Assembly (NCBI RefSeq): GCF_033807715.1
Contig: NC_084587.1
Span: 27,903,017 to 27,967,016, forward strand
DNA from: Cololabis saira
Taxonomy: Eukaryota; Chordata; Actinopteri; Beloniformes; Belonidae
Reading direction: 5' to 3'
Length of the DNA stretch: 64,000 nucleotides
Shown piece after piece: positions 1 through 18,390 of this stretch; the first letter of the stretch is position 1, and each line of letters starts with the position of its first letter. Made by a program: the position numbers and the translations under genes. The notes below the pieces were generated by a model. That model searched no databases. It saw nothing but the letters and a program-made list of their open reading frames with translations, and was not told the DNA's origin.

Positions 1-645
1 CTCTCTAAATGAAAGGTGGAATGTCTTCAAGAACCAGGATAATAGTAGAGGAATATTTTGAGCATCATTAGACTTTATAATAAGGATTTTTAGACATTAT
101 AAAGGACTTGGGAATTGTAACTAAGCCAATTTATTAGATCTTGACACAAAATGTATTAAGAAGAAAGACAAACAATATTCATTTTGGTGTCTTTTTTACG
201 ACTGATCAAATAGCCGCTCTAAGAGACAATAAAGGTTCAGAGTTCCTGGACCTGTAGCTGTTCAGGTGACCCAAACACTATTATTGTTACATGTGTTTAA
301 CAGCATATGACAACATGGATTATCATTGGATCACATCCTCTCTGTTGATTCTCACTGATTTCTTAAATTCTACATCAATTATTAGCATTGGATATCTATA
401 CACTGTCAAGGCAAATCCTATCAGGATTGAAAAAACCCTTTACAGTTAATTAAATATACTGACAGACTGTAATATATTAGTGACGTACCTGCAGCCTGCT
501 TTCCTGCATTTTCTTTATGGAGGGCAAGATTCAAGTCTGTCCGCTAAAATGGATCAGGGGGACAGCTTTTAAGCAGTTCAATGAGGGTGGATCCGTGGAC
601 ATGTGCAACTTTGGAATTTTTTTTTTAAACGCAACGTGTGTTTAA

Positions 646-740
<95 letters not shown>

Positions 741-1052
741 TGGACGTTCCTCAGCTGGATACTCATTAAAGCAAATAATTCATGTATCACAAAAATGGAC
801 AAAAAATCAAATAAGAATAATGTAAATTTAACAAAATTCAAATCTCTCCAAATGTGTTTAGAGATGGCAGCAACACACTTTGTCATTGTTGGGGCATAGT
901 GACTGAAATAAAGTCCACAAAAATATTTACTCACACTTCTGTCAAGTTTTATATGAATTTGTTCCTCCACATTTGTAAGGGAGATGTTCATTATGAGTTA
1001 TGATATTGAAGTGTCTTCAGTGTCGATACTGGCACTTCAGCCTCTGGCTGCA
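1..1052. other. intergenic, no gene seen
   Basis: AT-rich sequence without a supported coding region. The only structured feature is the CA microsatellite at 648-737. ORFs across that tract are translated dinucleotide repeat. Confidence 0.5.
648..737. repeat. (CA)n microsatellite
   Basis: About 90 bp of uninterrupted alternating AC. Its ORFs on both strands are poly-Thr/His or Val/Cys and are not real. Confidence 0.98.
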
Positions 1053-1371
1053 CTTGGTGTTATGGTAGTTTCTGTTTTATTTTGAAGCCCGTGTCTTTGT
1101 GTTTGAATTCTTGTTTGACTTTCCTGTTTCCCATCCGTCCTGATCGTCTGCACCTGTGTCTCGTTAACCCTTGTGTATATCTGGTCTTGTCTTGCCCTTG
1201 CTCCCTGCTCGTCCGTACTGTTTCCTCCCTCCCTTACTTTGTCACGTTCATGTTCTGGTTTTTGCATCCAGCTAAGCAGCACTTTTTGTTTGATTAAATA
1301 AATCACTGCTTTTGGGAATTCCTGCTCTCCTACATCTGGGTCCGACTCCAACCTCATTTCCTAACACTTGG
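1053..1371 (+). mobile_element. solo LTR of an LTR retrotransposon with 5-bp target duplication
   Basis: A 309-bp unit at 1058-1366 begins TGTTATG and ends CTAACA, the TG...CA inverted ends of an LTR. It is flanked on both sides by CTTGG (1053-1057 and 1367-1371), a 5-bp duplication typical of integrase-made insertions. An AATAAA signal lies at 1297-1302. The internal text (CTCGTTAACCCTTGTGTATA...) resembles LTRs abundant in fish, probably Gypsy type, but the family is from memory. No gag, pol or env sequence is present, so this is a solo LTR left by recombination. The short ORFs over it are not genes. Confidence 0.8.
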
Positions 1372-7430
<6,059 letters not shown>

Positions 7431-7464
7431 GCTGCTTGCAACAAGCACTGTGGCCTCTCCTCGG

Positions 7465-7645
7465 CTTGACAGAGTCATGGACTGTATAAGATGCACTGAA
7501 TATACCCCCTGTGATGTCACCCACAGGTTTTTTCTGGAGAGTGCATTTGAAGCCTTGTTTTACTCATACTGCGTGGTGCCATGTTGCACATGGGCGAAAC
7601 AAGCAGGCCTGAATGCTGACTGGAAGACACCCACTTTAGTTCAGT
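7465..7645 (+). repeat. fragment of a dispersed fish repeat
   Basis: The text GACTGTATAAGATGCACTGA, then TGATGTCACCCA and CATGTTGCACATGGGCGAAA, resembles a dispersed repeat often seen in fish genomic DNA. No ends or target duplication are visible. Class unknown. Confidence 0.3.
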
Positions 7646-7893
7646 TACACTAAGTTAGCTATTTCATCTTGTTCTACCTATGATGTGAGCTATAGTTACC
7701 TAACATTCATTCTGACCAAATCTGTCAATCCGTCCATTTATGATGTTTCCACTGAAAGGACATCTTAAACTAGCAATGTTGGTGTTAAAATGAGAACGGG
7801 CAGATATCCAGTGGAGTGGAACCTGCGATGAGCCGAAGCTAAGTTACGACCGCCTTCTCCTGTAGCTGCTTCCCGGTGGCTCCTGCCTCCTAT

Positions 7894-8465
7894 GGCTCTT
7901 TTCCACTAGTCCCGCTTCACCTCGGTTTTACCCGCCACAGCCCCGTTTTGCGCTTTTGCACTAGGGCTGAGACAGGTAGAGCCGCTCCAAGCCGATACTA
8001 TTTCTGTAACCATTCTGGCGAGGTTCTATCCGGGCTGAGCCGAGACTATTTCTGATGTCATCACCCTCCGTGCCACTGATTGGTCGGGGGGCGGGGCCTC
8101 ATCACCCTCCGTGCCACTGATTGGTCGGGGGGCGGGGCCTCATCACCCTCCGTGCCACTGATTGGTCGGGGCAAAACGTCTGTTTGGTGATCCAACTCTG
8201 AGGTGCAGATGTTCATAAACCTGTTGGCTGAGGAGAGAATTAAAAAAGGGATGTAGACGGGCTGTTTTACTCTCAGCCGCTCGCGGCTCCAGCTGATTTC
8301 TGATCAGCGCCGACATGAACAAAGCGGTTGCGCAATCGAGTACGTCACAGCAGCTTCACCCCAACCTGCCCACTTCTCACCTGGCCGTGGAAAAACAAAC
8401 GGGGACAAAACGGGTAGAGGCGTGACGAGCCGAGTCGGGCCGAGTAAGGACTAGTCCAAAAGGGC
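7894..8465. mobile_element. foldback/MITE-like element with imperfect terminal inverted repeats
   Basis: Left end GGCTCTTTTCCACTAGTCC and right end (reverse complement) GGCCCTTTTGGACTAGTCC are imperfect inverted repeats. Flanking text outside both ends is itself inverted (GGCTCCTGCCTCC on the left, GGCTCCTGGCTCC on the right when reversed), suggesting a larger or nested foldback. No clean target duplication was found. It has no coding capacity. A 41-bp tandem array lies inside (8058-8171). The local GC content is far above the neighbours. Confidence 0.55.
8058..8171. repeat. 41-bp tandem repeat, 2.8 copies, with CCAAT and GC-box motifs
   Basis: Copies start at 8058, 8099 and 8140 with exact 41-bp spacing. 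Each holds GATTGGTC (an inverted CCAAT box) and, in the first two copies, GGGGCGGGGC (an Sp1-type GC box). The copies are almost identical, which suggests recent amplification. Confidence 0.92.
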
Positions 8466-8734
8466 CACTAGTTAAGCCACAGGAGCCAGGAGCCAGCTGC
8501 CAATGGGGATTGCAAGGCTGAAATTGTTTAGCCGATGCACAGTTAGTGTAGGCTACCTGCCACTTAGTAGCACTTTTTCTGCTGACCTTGCCAGGCCAAC
8601 CCCACAGTACAGTGGACTGTTAATACAACAACAAAGTGTATTCTCTTTAAAATAAAAATTGGCCATACCAACTGTGGTTCCAAATTTATTTGTCACTAAT
8701 TTTACCTAAAATGTTTTAATTTCTACTGCAGAAT

Positions 8735-8890
8735 TGGACATTTTGTCACGGATGTCAATGGAGATTGATCTGCTTTGGGAGCCACCCCCCAGTGGTCAGC
8801 GGAGCAACCACAGTTTAACTCACTTCCTGATTCACATCAGACTAGCAAAGCAGATGTAGCCCCTTGGACAGAACGTACGGTGGCTCTCTG
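8735..8890 (+). repeat. dispersed repeat, copy 1 (relative at 19785)
   Basis: GATTGATCTGCTTTGGGAGC, CACCCCCCAGTGG, CACTTCCTGATT and CAGACTAGCAAAGCAGATGT align in order with the copy at 19785-19925 (CACTTTTGGGGCC, CACCCTCTAGTG, GCTTCCTGGATT, CAGATTCGCAAAACAAATGT). Both are in the same orientation. Class unknown; no ends seen. Confidence 0.5.
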
Positions 8891-9094
8891 CCATGGATGT
8901 ATTATAGAACTGGATGGGACACTAAAAATGGCCGCCCATTCATTTCAATGCCTTCTGCTCAGCCAGCGCATACGCTGAAAAAATCTCTGACTTCCGGGTT
9001 TACTTCCGCATTATGCGGCCCATAGAGCATGCGCAGTTGAGTCACCTCCCATGATGCTCTGGGGCCTCCCATCATGCCCCGGGGCAATGACGCG

Positions 9095-9220
9095 AATATT
9101 AATATAATATGTATTAATATAATATATTAATTAATGTATATTATTACATGTATAGCATTACATATATTATTAATGTATTAATATAATATAATTATATAAT
9201 ATATATTAATATAAAACATC
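9095..9220. repeat. AT-rich low-complexity tract rich in TAATAT
   Basis: About 125 bp made almost only of A and T, with many short self-complementary TATTAATATAATA units. It separates two GC-richer blocks (9000-9090 and 9220-9300) that contain repeated GTGACGTCA-like text. Confidence 0.7.
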
Positions 9221-9229
9221 CGTGGAATG

Positions 9230-10383
9230 CACGGACACGGCTGTGACGTCAGCCGTGACGTCACGCCCAGAAAGAGACTTTTCTTTTACTTTTCTGGCCG
9301 TTATAAAACATTTTTGACGGATATAAAGTCCATGACTTAAAAATATAGAATACAAAGATTAGTAATTGCCGGTGATTACAGATGGAGGTGTCCTGTGAAC
9401 AGTTTTAGAGGCTTCTCTTTTACTATTGCGGTCTATGGGAAAAAAGCTTTCTGGGCCCCATGGGATTTTTGGTTGCAGTACCGCGGCTGGACACTGGAAA
9501 AAATCGGCGTGTCTGCTGAGTGCCAGACCCGGGGGCTGCTCTCTGCTCTTGGATCAATGTGTGCTACATGCATTGTCCATGACCACAGCCCCATGCACCA
9601 CCCTCCACTGAGCATTCTGTATTTCTCAACAAGAGATTTTTATCTTGAGCTCCAGCTGCCTCTCCCCCAGAGGGTAATCTGATGCAAACTGGCCCGACGA
9701 CACAAACACCCTGACACAAGCAAGCTACACTATAAAACCTTTGACATTATACATTAGCAGAAGATGCGTTTTCATACAGTGCTAATGTTAGCAACTGTGT
9801 TTGCTTGCCATTTGACCAGTGACAGACACAGTGATATCATCAACATAAGCTGAGGAGTTAAGCGGTGTTTGTGTACCCATAACAAACCTGTGAGACTCTG
9901 TCTGCAGTGGTTTAAATTCAACATCACTGACAAAAGGGAGATAAAAGGCAACAGTACCTGATACCGCTCTGTAGAGAGAATAGTCTGCTAAGTCCTCCTA
10001 TTTTTAGCAAAAGTTTTTTTCTGAATATAGTAGAAGTTAGTCTATCTCCCTGTGTTGTACACAAACATACGATAGACTGTATTGTAGCCTTTGATACTTG
10101 GCTAGAATTACATGTTTATGTGTTCATGTGTTCTGGATGTGTGGTTTTGCAAATATTTCAGCCTTCACCTACTCCACCTTTAATCCCTGCAATTAACTTC
10201 TTTCCAAAACCAAAAGCTTCACTGTGTAAGGCAGATCAAAATGATCAATCTAATCTCAATCTTCCCCTTGATCCATTGAGAAAAGGCTGACATCCAGGTC
10301 AGACATTTTAACAGATCAATGATGTTGCAAGCAAGTTGTTTATAATTGTACATTCAGGAAACCAAGTAAATGTGAAAAACCTA
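9230..10383. other. intergenic, no gene seen
   Basis: Starts with a GC-rich stretch containing two close copies of GTGACGTCA (9242-9265), the CRE-type palindrome; they may belong to a repeat. The rest has only short unrelated ORFs. Confidence 0.4.
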
Positions 10384-10394
10384 TTATGAATAAT

Positions 10395-10535
10395 AGAGCC
10401 CTGTGATGGACTGGTGAACTGGCAGGGTGTAGCCTGCCTTTCCTTCAATAGCGGTTGGGATAGGGTCTAGTAGAACCCCAAGTCCTTCAATAGCACTGAA
10501 ACAAGTATATATAATCAAGGGATGGATGGATGTAA
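10395..10535 (+). repeat. 3' tail of a fish non-LTR retroposon, (GGAT)n-ended
   Basis: Text CTGTGATGGACTGGTGAACT, GGCAGGGTGTAGCCTGCCTT, then GGGATAGG and a short GGATGGATGG run. This is the common tail seen at the end of fish LINE/SINE copies. A second, better copy is at 50227-50473. Confidence 0.7.
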
Positions 10536-11277
10536 TCCCTGTAGTCCTGTAGAAGAACACATCATCTATAGTCTGTAGCAGTATCACAATCCCCCTCATG
10601 CAGCTCAGAGACAGCCAGCCAAAACAAAGAGTCTCTAAAGATTTTGCCAAATCCAGTTTGATATAATTCTGAAGGAGGACCATGTCTGCTCTTGGACAGC
10701 AGCAGACGTCTCCTCAAAGGACAAAGATAACTCCATACATATGGTTCTTGTGCTTCATCTACTTTGGGCAGCCTTTCTACAATCACACTGATGCATCTAA
10801 CAGTCCTCAGCACTGCATGGTTCTTTGGTGGCTGTTAAGCTGTGTGAAGCCATTGTCCTCATCTCTGCTGGATGTGCGGTTGCTCCATGAGGGAGAACAA
10901 ACTCCTTATTAGAAGATATGGTACTTCTGATGAAGACAAGTGGACAATTAAGAAGGCACTCAAAACGTCTTCCTCTTAATTTGTATCAGGATCCTCTTTC
11001 CCAGTAATGATTCTGTCAAATAATCACATTTCTTTTCTTTTTTTTAACCCAACCTTGAACACATTTTACCTCTACATCTGTGGCCTGCTCTGTATATTAT
11101 TGGCAAGTAGATCCTGATTTGTGTTTTACCCGCCTCCCCAGACTGAGCTAATGCTCTAAAGTGATATTGCATTAATCCCTACTGGCTCAGGAAACAGAAA
11201 AAGATTGACAGAATACTTTATCCTGCATCAAGTGAATGTTAAAATGCCAATATGGACAGCATGGGGGGTTTAGTAGA

Positions 11278-11280
<3 letters not shown>
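10536..11280. other. no gene supported; possible degraded element on the minus strand
   Basis: The minus strand reads ERLPKVDEAQEPYV, LRRRLLLSKSRHG and LYQTGFGKIF in one frame. It has a coding flavour, but I recognise no family, and it ends without a clear structure. Confidence 0.2.
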
Positions 11281-11281
<1 letters not shown>

Positions 11282-11369
<88 letters not shown>

Positions 11370-11383
11370 ACACACACACACAC
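11282..11383. repeat. (CA)n microsatellite
   Basis: 102 bp of alternating AC with one T interruption. ORFs across it are not genes. Confidence 0.97.
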
Positions 11384-13320
11384 TTTTTTTTCTGATTTTG
11401 AGTAACAGTTCCTCAAAAAGAGTGAAATCATTTCCAACCAAATGGCAATTCAGCTGTTTATTTAACACATTGAAGAATGTTATTAATCAAATTCCAGTAT
11501 TATGTTCATAGTTCATTTAAAAATATGAAAAGTATGACTGTGATTGTGGTCTCATTTTCTGCCTTTCTGAACTTCACAATAAAAAATATTTATTTGGATG
11601 AGATCCTGAGAAAAGAGACTGCTTACATCTGTGCTCATCTTTGTTGCAAGATTTATAGATAGATATCCTCTCCAAATCATCTCCAAACCTATTTTTATCT
11701 CTTTATCAGTGTGATTTCTTAAGGAACAGCACATCTATGTGTTTATTCCTTATCATCTCACTGAAATCCTTTGCTTTTATTCTACCTCTTTGATAAATAG
11801 AGTTCATAGTTGTAGATCTTCAATAAAGTATAAAGACAGAAGCATGGAGAAGTATAATTCTGTCAAAGTCAGGGAAGAGATCCAGTTTCCACATTTACGC
11901 AGCTATATTTTTCATCCAAAAAGTATTTTTTTATTTTTTATTATGAGATACCACCAATGGAAAACCTCTGACACAATGTCAAAACAAACTTTAGAATGTA
12001 TTGTCGTCTGCCTTTTGGTAATCTTTGTTTTTACAATATACTGGAAGAGCAGGAACTTTCCACCACCCATTTCCTGTTTTTTCCACTGTCATCAGTTATC
12101 TCATTCATTTTGCTATTCATATTATTAGAATCAGTTGTATAATTACAGGTTTCAGGTAGTAGTTTGTCTTCGCTTCATCCTAGGGTCGTCACTGGGAGTG
12201 TTAGCTGTCTGCTTAACACAGTGACACAAGCTGGTGGTATAAACTGAGACATTTTAAACTTTCTGCAACTAATGCATGTTCCTTTTTGCCAAAAAGAAAA
12301 TAACTGCCCTGGGATCCTTATATACAGTAGTATTTTAATGACCTTAACTAGTAAGAAAATCTGCTCCACAGTGTACAAAGTGTCAGCCACAGTGCTAACA
12401 CCCATATCTAACTCTCAGCATGGAGGAAATCCATGAAAGCAGAAAAAGACACAGACTATGTTGGAATTGGGTACAAATAAATACATGAAAACATCCTTCT
12501 AGTTGTGTAATGAAAAGAAATGAGAAATGAAACACTCCAAAAATGTCCCCAACATCTATCAATAGCTCCACACACTTTCCAAACACCTTCAACCACTCGC
12601 TTAAGCAAATTCCCAGCATGCAGTGTAATGTCAGTGCAGAGGAGAAGCCGTTAAGACTGAAACAAGGACACATTCATGGGATCATACAGGTCTCAAATAA
12701 CAAGTGGACCTAGAAGAACCTTGTTTGTCCAGTTGCTGAGTACACAGAGGGGTGGTAAATGAAATTCTACAAAAAGAAGATTTGTCAATAACTCAGGTAA
12801 ACATTGGTGAGTGTGTGTTTGGGCGTGAGTGTGTGTATGTTCAAAGGGGAGTGGTCGGCTGAGGAACTCATCTTTTATGTATGAGTGTTTGTTTAGTTGC
12901 AGTTGCAGCTGTGCCTGTGTTACTTCCCATCTCAATCACACAAAACTCATTATTAAAACACCTCAGCATCTCTCAAAGTGCAAGTAAGCAGTATTTCCTA
13001 TACACTGCATCCAAACGATGCAGGCACAAACATTAGGGAAATCATGAAATCTTTAAAGGTTATCGGGGTGTCTAGAAACAGGAAATAAAGGAATCATATT
13101 ACCTTTGACTACGCTCACTGTGGTTTTTTTTTTTTTTAAATCAATGGTCTTATTTCCTTCTTTGTGCATTTTAGGTTAAATAGTCTGCACGCATGTGTGT
13201 GCGTGTGTGTAGCCAGCTTGTAGCTCTGTTGGACACAGGAAATCGGTGTTTGTGTGGGAGCAAATGATTGTAAGATACACTTTCCTGGCAGAACTCTGAA
13301 CCAGCAGGTGGGTAGTGACA
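11384..13320. other. intergenic, no gene seen
   Basis: Short unrelated ORFs only. A T tract lies near 13122-13137. No transposon ends recognised. Confidence 0.4.
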
Positions 13321-15720
<2,400 letters not shown>

Positions 15721-15721
15721 T

Positions 15722-16407
15722 GTCATTACTACTACTACTACTGTCATTTAGCAGATGCTTTTATCCAAAGCGACTAACATCTGAGAGAACACAAGCAAGA
15801 AATCACATAGAAGGGTACAGCTGGATAAGTGCTGGTCAGACTGCTGAGAGTCCAGTTGGACACAGGTGCTGCCATGCCATTTTTTTTTTCTTCGCCCAAC
15901 CCAACAGTCCCTTTATACAAGAAAGCTATGTCTAAAGACACCATCATGCAATCATTTTGTCATAAGTGCATGCAACTTACTCAGTGCTGAGTCCTGCAAA
16001 GAGCTGGATCTTCCAACTAATTCTGATGAGCAGAGAAGTTTACTAGATGCAAAAATAATCCTTAAAGAGTTGAGTCTTTAGCTTGCTCTTAAAAGTAGAT
16101 ACAGACCCTGCAGATCGGACAGAGTTTGGTAGGTCGTTCCACCATCAGGAAACAATGGAAGAGAAGAGTCTACTTATTTCACGCCACATTGTGGTGGAAG
16201 CTCCAGGCGTGTTTCACTGGCTGAGCGGAGCTGTCGAGAGGGAGTGTAGCTCTGGATGAAAGAGTGAAGGTAGGCAGGAGCTGTTTGGGTAATTGTTTGG
16301 TAAGCCAGAAGCAGAGCTTTGAACATGATGCGTGCTGCAACTGGAAGCCAGCGCAGAGAGATTAGAAGAGGAGTGACATGAGCTCTCTTGGGTTGGTTGA
16401 AGACCAG
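15722..16407 (-). pseudogene. LINE reverse transcriptase pseudogene, 3' part (interrupted by Harbinger)
   Basis: Minus strand, downstream of the Harbinger insertion. It reads LVFNQPKRAHVTPLLISL, RWLPVAARIMFKALLLAYQT and SYTPSRQLRSASETRLE, then shifts frame to STTMWREISRLFSS and, after an in-frame TGA, WWNDLPNSVRSAGSVST. These are the conserved C-terminal blocks of a fish non-LTR retrotransposon ORF2, probably of the L2/CR1 group. It ends with the common LINE tail GTCGCTTTGGATAAAAGCAT and a (TAG)n run. The frameshift and stop show it is dead. The 5' part is at 17967-18390. Confidence 0.85.
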
Positions 16408-16620
16408 GGGTCCGTTTCACAAAGCAGGTTCAACAAACTCTGAGTCTAATCCTGAACTCTTAGTTGATCTACTCTGAGATCGGAAACTCTGAGTTTTCGG
16501 TTCCAGAACAGCTGATTTGAGTTAATTTACTCAACTCTAAGTAGTTTCACCTGGAGTTAAGCTCGTGCACCACAACTATCAAAAGCCAGTATCAATGGAG
16601 CCCCGATTCGACGAGTCACC

Positions 16621-16953
16621 ATGGCAACGGGAAAGAGGAGGTCTGCTTTTTTCACCCGAATAGAATTAGAGATTTTAATGCGCGCATACGGCGAGTTTGA
16701 ACATGTTTTTCGAAAAAAGAGTAACACCGCAGCAGCTGCAAAGGAGAGAGAGGCGGCGTGGGAGAATATTGCTGCTCGGGTCAATGAGTAAGTTTAAATG
16801 TAGTCCTTTGCAATCACAATAATATTACAGGGGAAAACTGCTTGAATTGTAGCCTTTTAATTTATTTCATTTAGGTGCAATCCCGTGGGGGAGAAGCGCA
16901 CGGAAAACTCAAACAGCAGTCAATCTACATGTACCTGCACATTTATGCTGTGA
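16621..16953 (+). pseudogene. Harbinger Myb/SANT-like DNA-binding protein, N-terminal two exons
   Basis: Exon 1 at 16621-16787 starts ATGGCAACGGGAAAGAGG and ends before the donor gtaagt. Exon 2 starts at 16875 after the acceptor tttag. Joined reading: MATGKRRSAFFTRIELEIL, MRAYGEFEHVFRKKSNTAAA, KEREAAWENIAARVNE, CNPVGEKRT. This is the trihelix/Myb-like module that accompanies Harbinger transposases and helps import them and bind DNA. After GEKRT (about 16902) the expected WQQLK-type helix is missing; a short unrelated tail runs to TGA at 16951-16953. The deletion junction therefore lies between about 16903 and 16934. Confidence 0.85.
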
Positions 16954-17047
16954 ATAGACTTCCTATTCACATAATAGGCTTCATTATGTGAGGGAGCTGG
17001 GATTGGGATGTGTGTGCTATCTATGCAGCCAATCACACTGGGAAATC
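16935..17047 (-). pseudogene. Harbinger transposase, exon 2 with the first catalytic Asp
   Basis: 113 nt after acceptor cttttag; the joined glycine codon is followed by [19 protein letters not shown] and [14 protein letters not shown]. The Asp in GCID is the first residue of the DDE triad. The exon ends at donor gtacat. The following exons, with the second Asp and the Glu, are absent: the element jumps directly into the Myb gene in the opposite orientation. The transposase is therefore inactive. Confidence 0.88.
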
Positions 17048-17149
17048 CTAAAAGAAATTAAAATGACTAATTCCAGTCTGAGGTTGCAGCAAAATGTCAT
17101 TAACAGAATATAATATAACATTAATTTAACAGATCTCTACATCATTCAC

Positions 17150-17588
17150 CTGCAATCCTGTGGATCTCCTCCTTGATGGCTTGGACAGGTTTATGTCCAG
17201 GGAAAACCACAAAGATAGGTAACAGCCGTTTCAGGGCGAGGCACACTTTTCTGACCGCCCTGCATACAGTTGCCTTGCTCAAGTGCTCTGCATCTCCGAC
17301 ATTGTACGAAAACCTTCCATTGGCAAAGAAACGCAGCGCAACACACAATATCTGCTGGGATGTGAGAGCATGACTGTGACTGGTTATGTTACAAATGTGA
17401 GGATGGATTAGGTTGTGGATGTAGTTGATGGACTGTGATATGAAACGGTACCGCTCAAAAAGAAAATTTTCTGGAAATGAGAGAACATCGATACGTGGTC
17501 TGATAACCATCTCCCGACGAATATTTAATTCTCTGCGCATTAATGCTGCACCTTCATCAATTGGGTCTTCATCAAAAGGACATGCCAT
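17150..17588 (-). pseudogene. Harbinger transposase (HARBI1-like), exon 1
   Basis: Open from ATG at 17588. It reads MACPFDEDPIDEGAALMRRE, LFERYRFISQSI, NLIHPHICNITSHSHALTSQ, ILCVALRFFANGRF, GDAEHLSKATVCRAVRKVCL and VFPGHKPVQAIKEEIHRIAG. This is the N-terminal region with the helix-turn-helix of HARBI1-type transposases. It is 146 codons plus one base, ending at donor gtgaat, with no stop or frameshift. It joins in phase to the exon at 17047-16935. Confidence 0.9.
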
Positions 17589-17966
17589 ATTCGTGACAAT
17601 GGACTTCTAATATATATTCTGACTCTGTTTTTAATGACAGACGGCAGAACTTCGCCAAAACTCGCCTGCTGACTGAATGAATGAGGAAATCAAATGTGCG
17701 TGTGGCTCTGAAAGAGGGCGGAGACACCGAGAAACTTGAGGTTCATTGAGAAAAACCTGGTCCCGACCAGGTTAGGTTCAGAGAGTCTGTTACTACGGTA
17801 ACTGACCGAGAGCTTAAGTTACCTCTCTTTGTGAAACAGGCTAGAGTTACCTCTCTTTCTCTGGTTTGAGTTACCTCCCTTTGTGAAACGGAAAACTCAG
17901 AGTTTCCCTCATTTCAGGGTTAACAGACTCCGAGTTTTCACTAAACCTGCTTTGTGAAACGGACTC

Positions 17967-18390
17967 CAGACGTGTTCCTGCATTCTGGATCCTCTGCAGA
18001 GGTTTAACTGAACACACAGGAAGGCCGACCAACAAGGAATTACAGTAGTCAATGTGTGACATGACCAGAGCCTGAACCAAGAGCTGTGTCGTATGTTCTG
18101 TCAGGTAGGGACTGATTTTCCTGATGTTGTAAAGAGAGAATCAGCAAAACGGGGAACCCGAGGCAACATGGTCCTTTAAGGTCAGCTGGCTGTCTAACAT
18201 GACACCAAGATTCCTGGCAGAAAATGCGGGCACAAGTGTGGCAGAATCCAGCTGCACGTTTATCTGAGGAGGTAAGGAATGACTGGCGGGACAGACAATA
18301 AGCTCAGTCTTGGAAAGATTTAGCTGAAGGCGACGATCTTCCATCCATGCAGAGATATCAGAAAGACAGGCTGATATTCGCATTGATACG
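17967..18390 (-). pseudogene. LINE reverse transcriptase pseudogene, 5' part
   Basis: Minus strand reads ISACLSDISAWMEDRRLQLN, LSKTELIVCPAS, ARNLGVMLDSQLTLKDHVA, an in-frame TGA, LYNIRKISPYLTEHTTQ, LLVQALVMSHIDYC and LPVCSVKPLQRIQNAGTRL. It then meets the Harbinger end and continues at 16407 with VFNQPKRAH. The element is 5' truncated near 18390, as usual for LINEs, so the catalytic FADD box is missing. Probably L2/CR1 group, from memory. Confidence 0.88.

Larger units (their letters stand above)
16408..17966. mobile_element. PIF/Harbinger DNA transposon, internally deleted
   Basis: 1559 bp with terminal inverted repeats: left GGGTCCGTTTCACAAAGCAG, right (reversed) GAGTCCGTTTCACAAAGCAG. It is flanked by CAG at 16405-16407 and 17967-17969, a 3-bp duplication as expected for this superfamily. 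Removing the element restores continuous LINE text across GACCAGACG. Inside are the first exons of its two convergent genes, a Myb/SANT-like protein (+) and a HARBI1-like transposase (-), but the middle, including most catalytic residues, is gone. It can at best be mobilised by another copy. Confidence 0.93.

Noticed and set aside
12395..12673. Hydrophobic 92-codon minus-strand ORF
   Set aside because: No recognised family, no splice context and AT-rich composition; hydrophobicity can arise from T-rich DNA.
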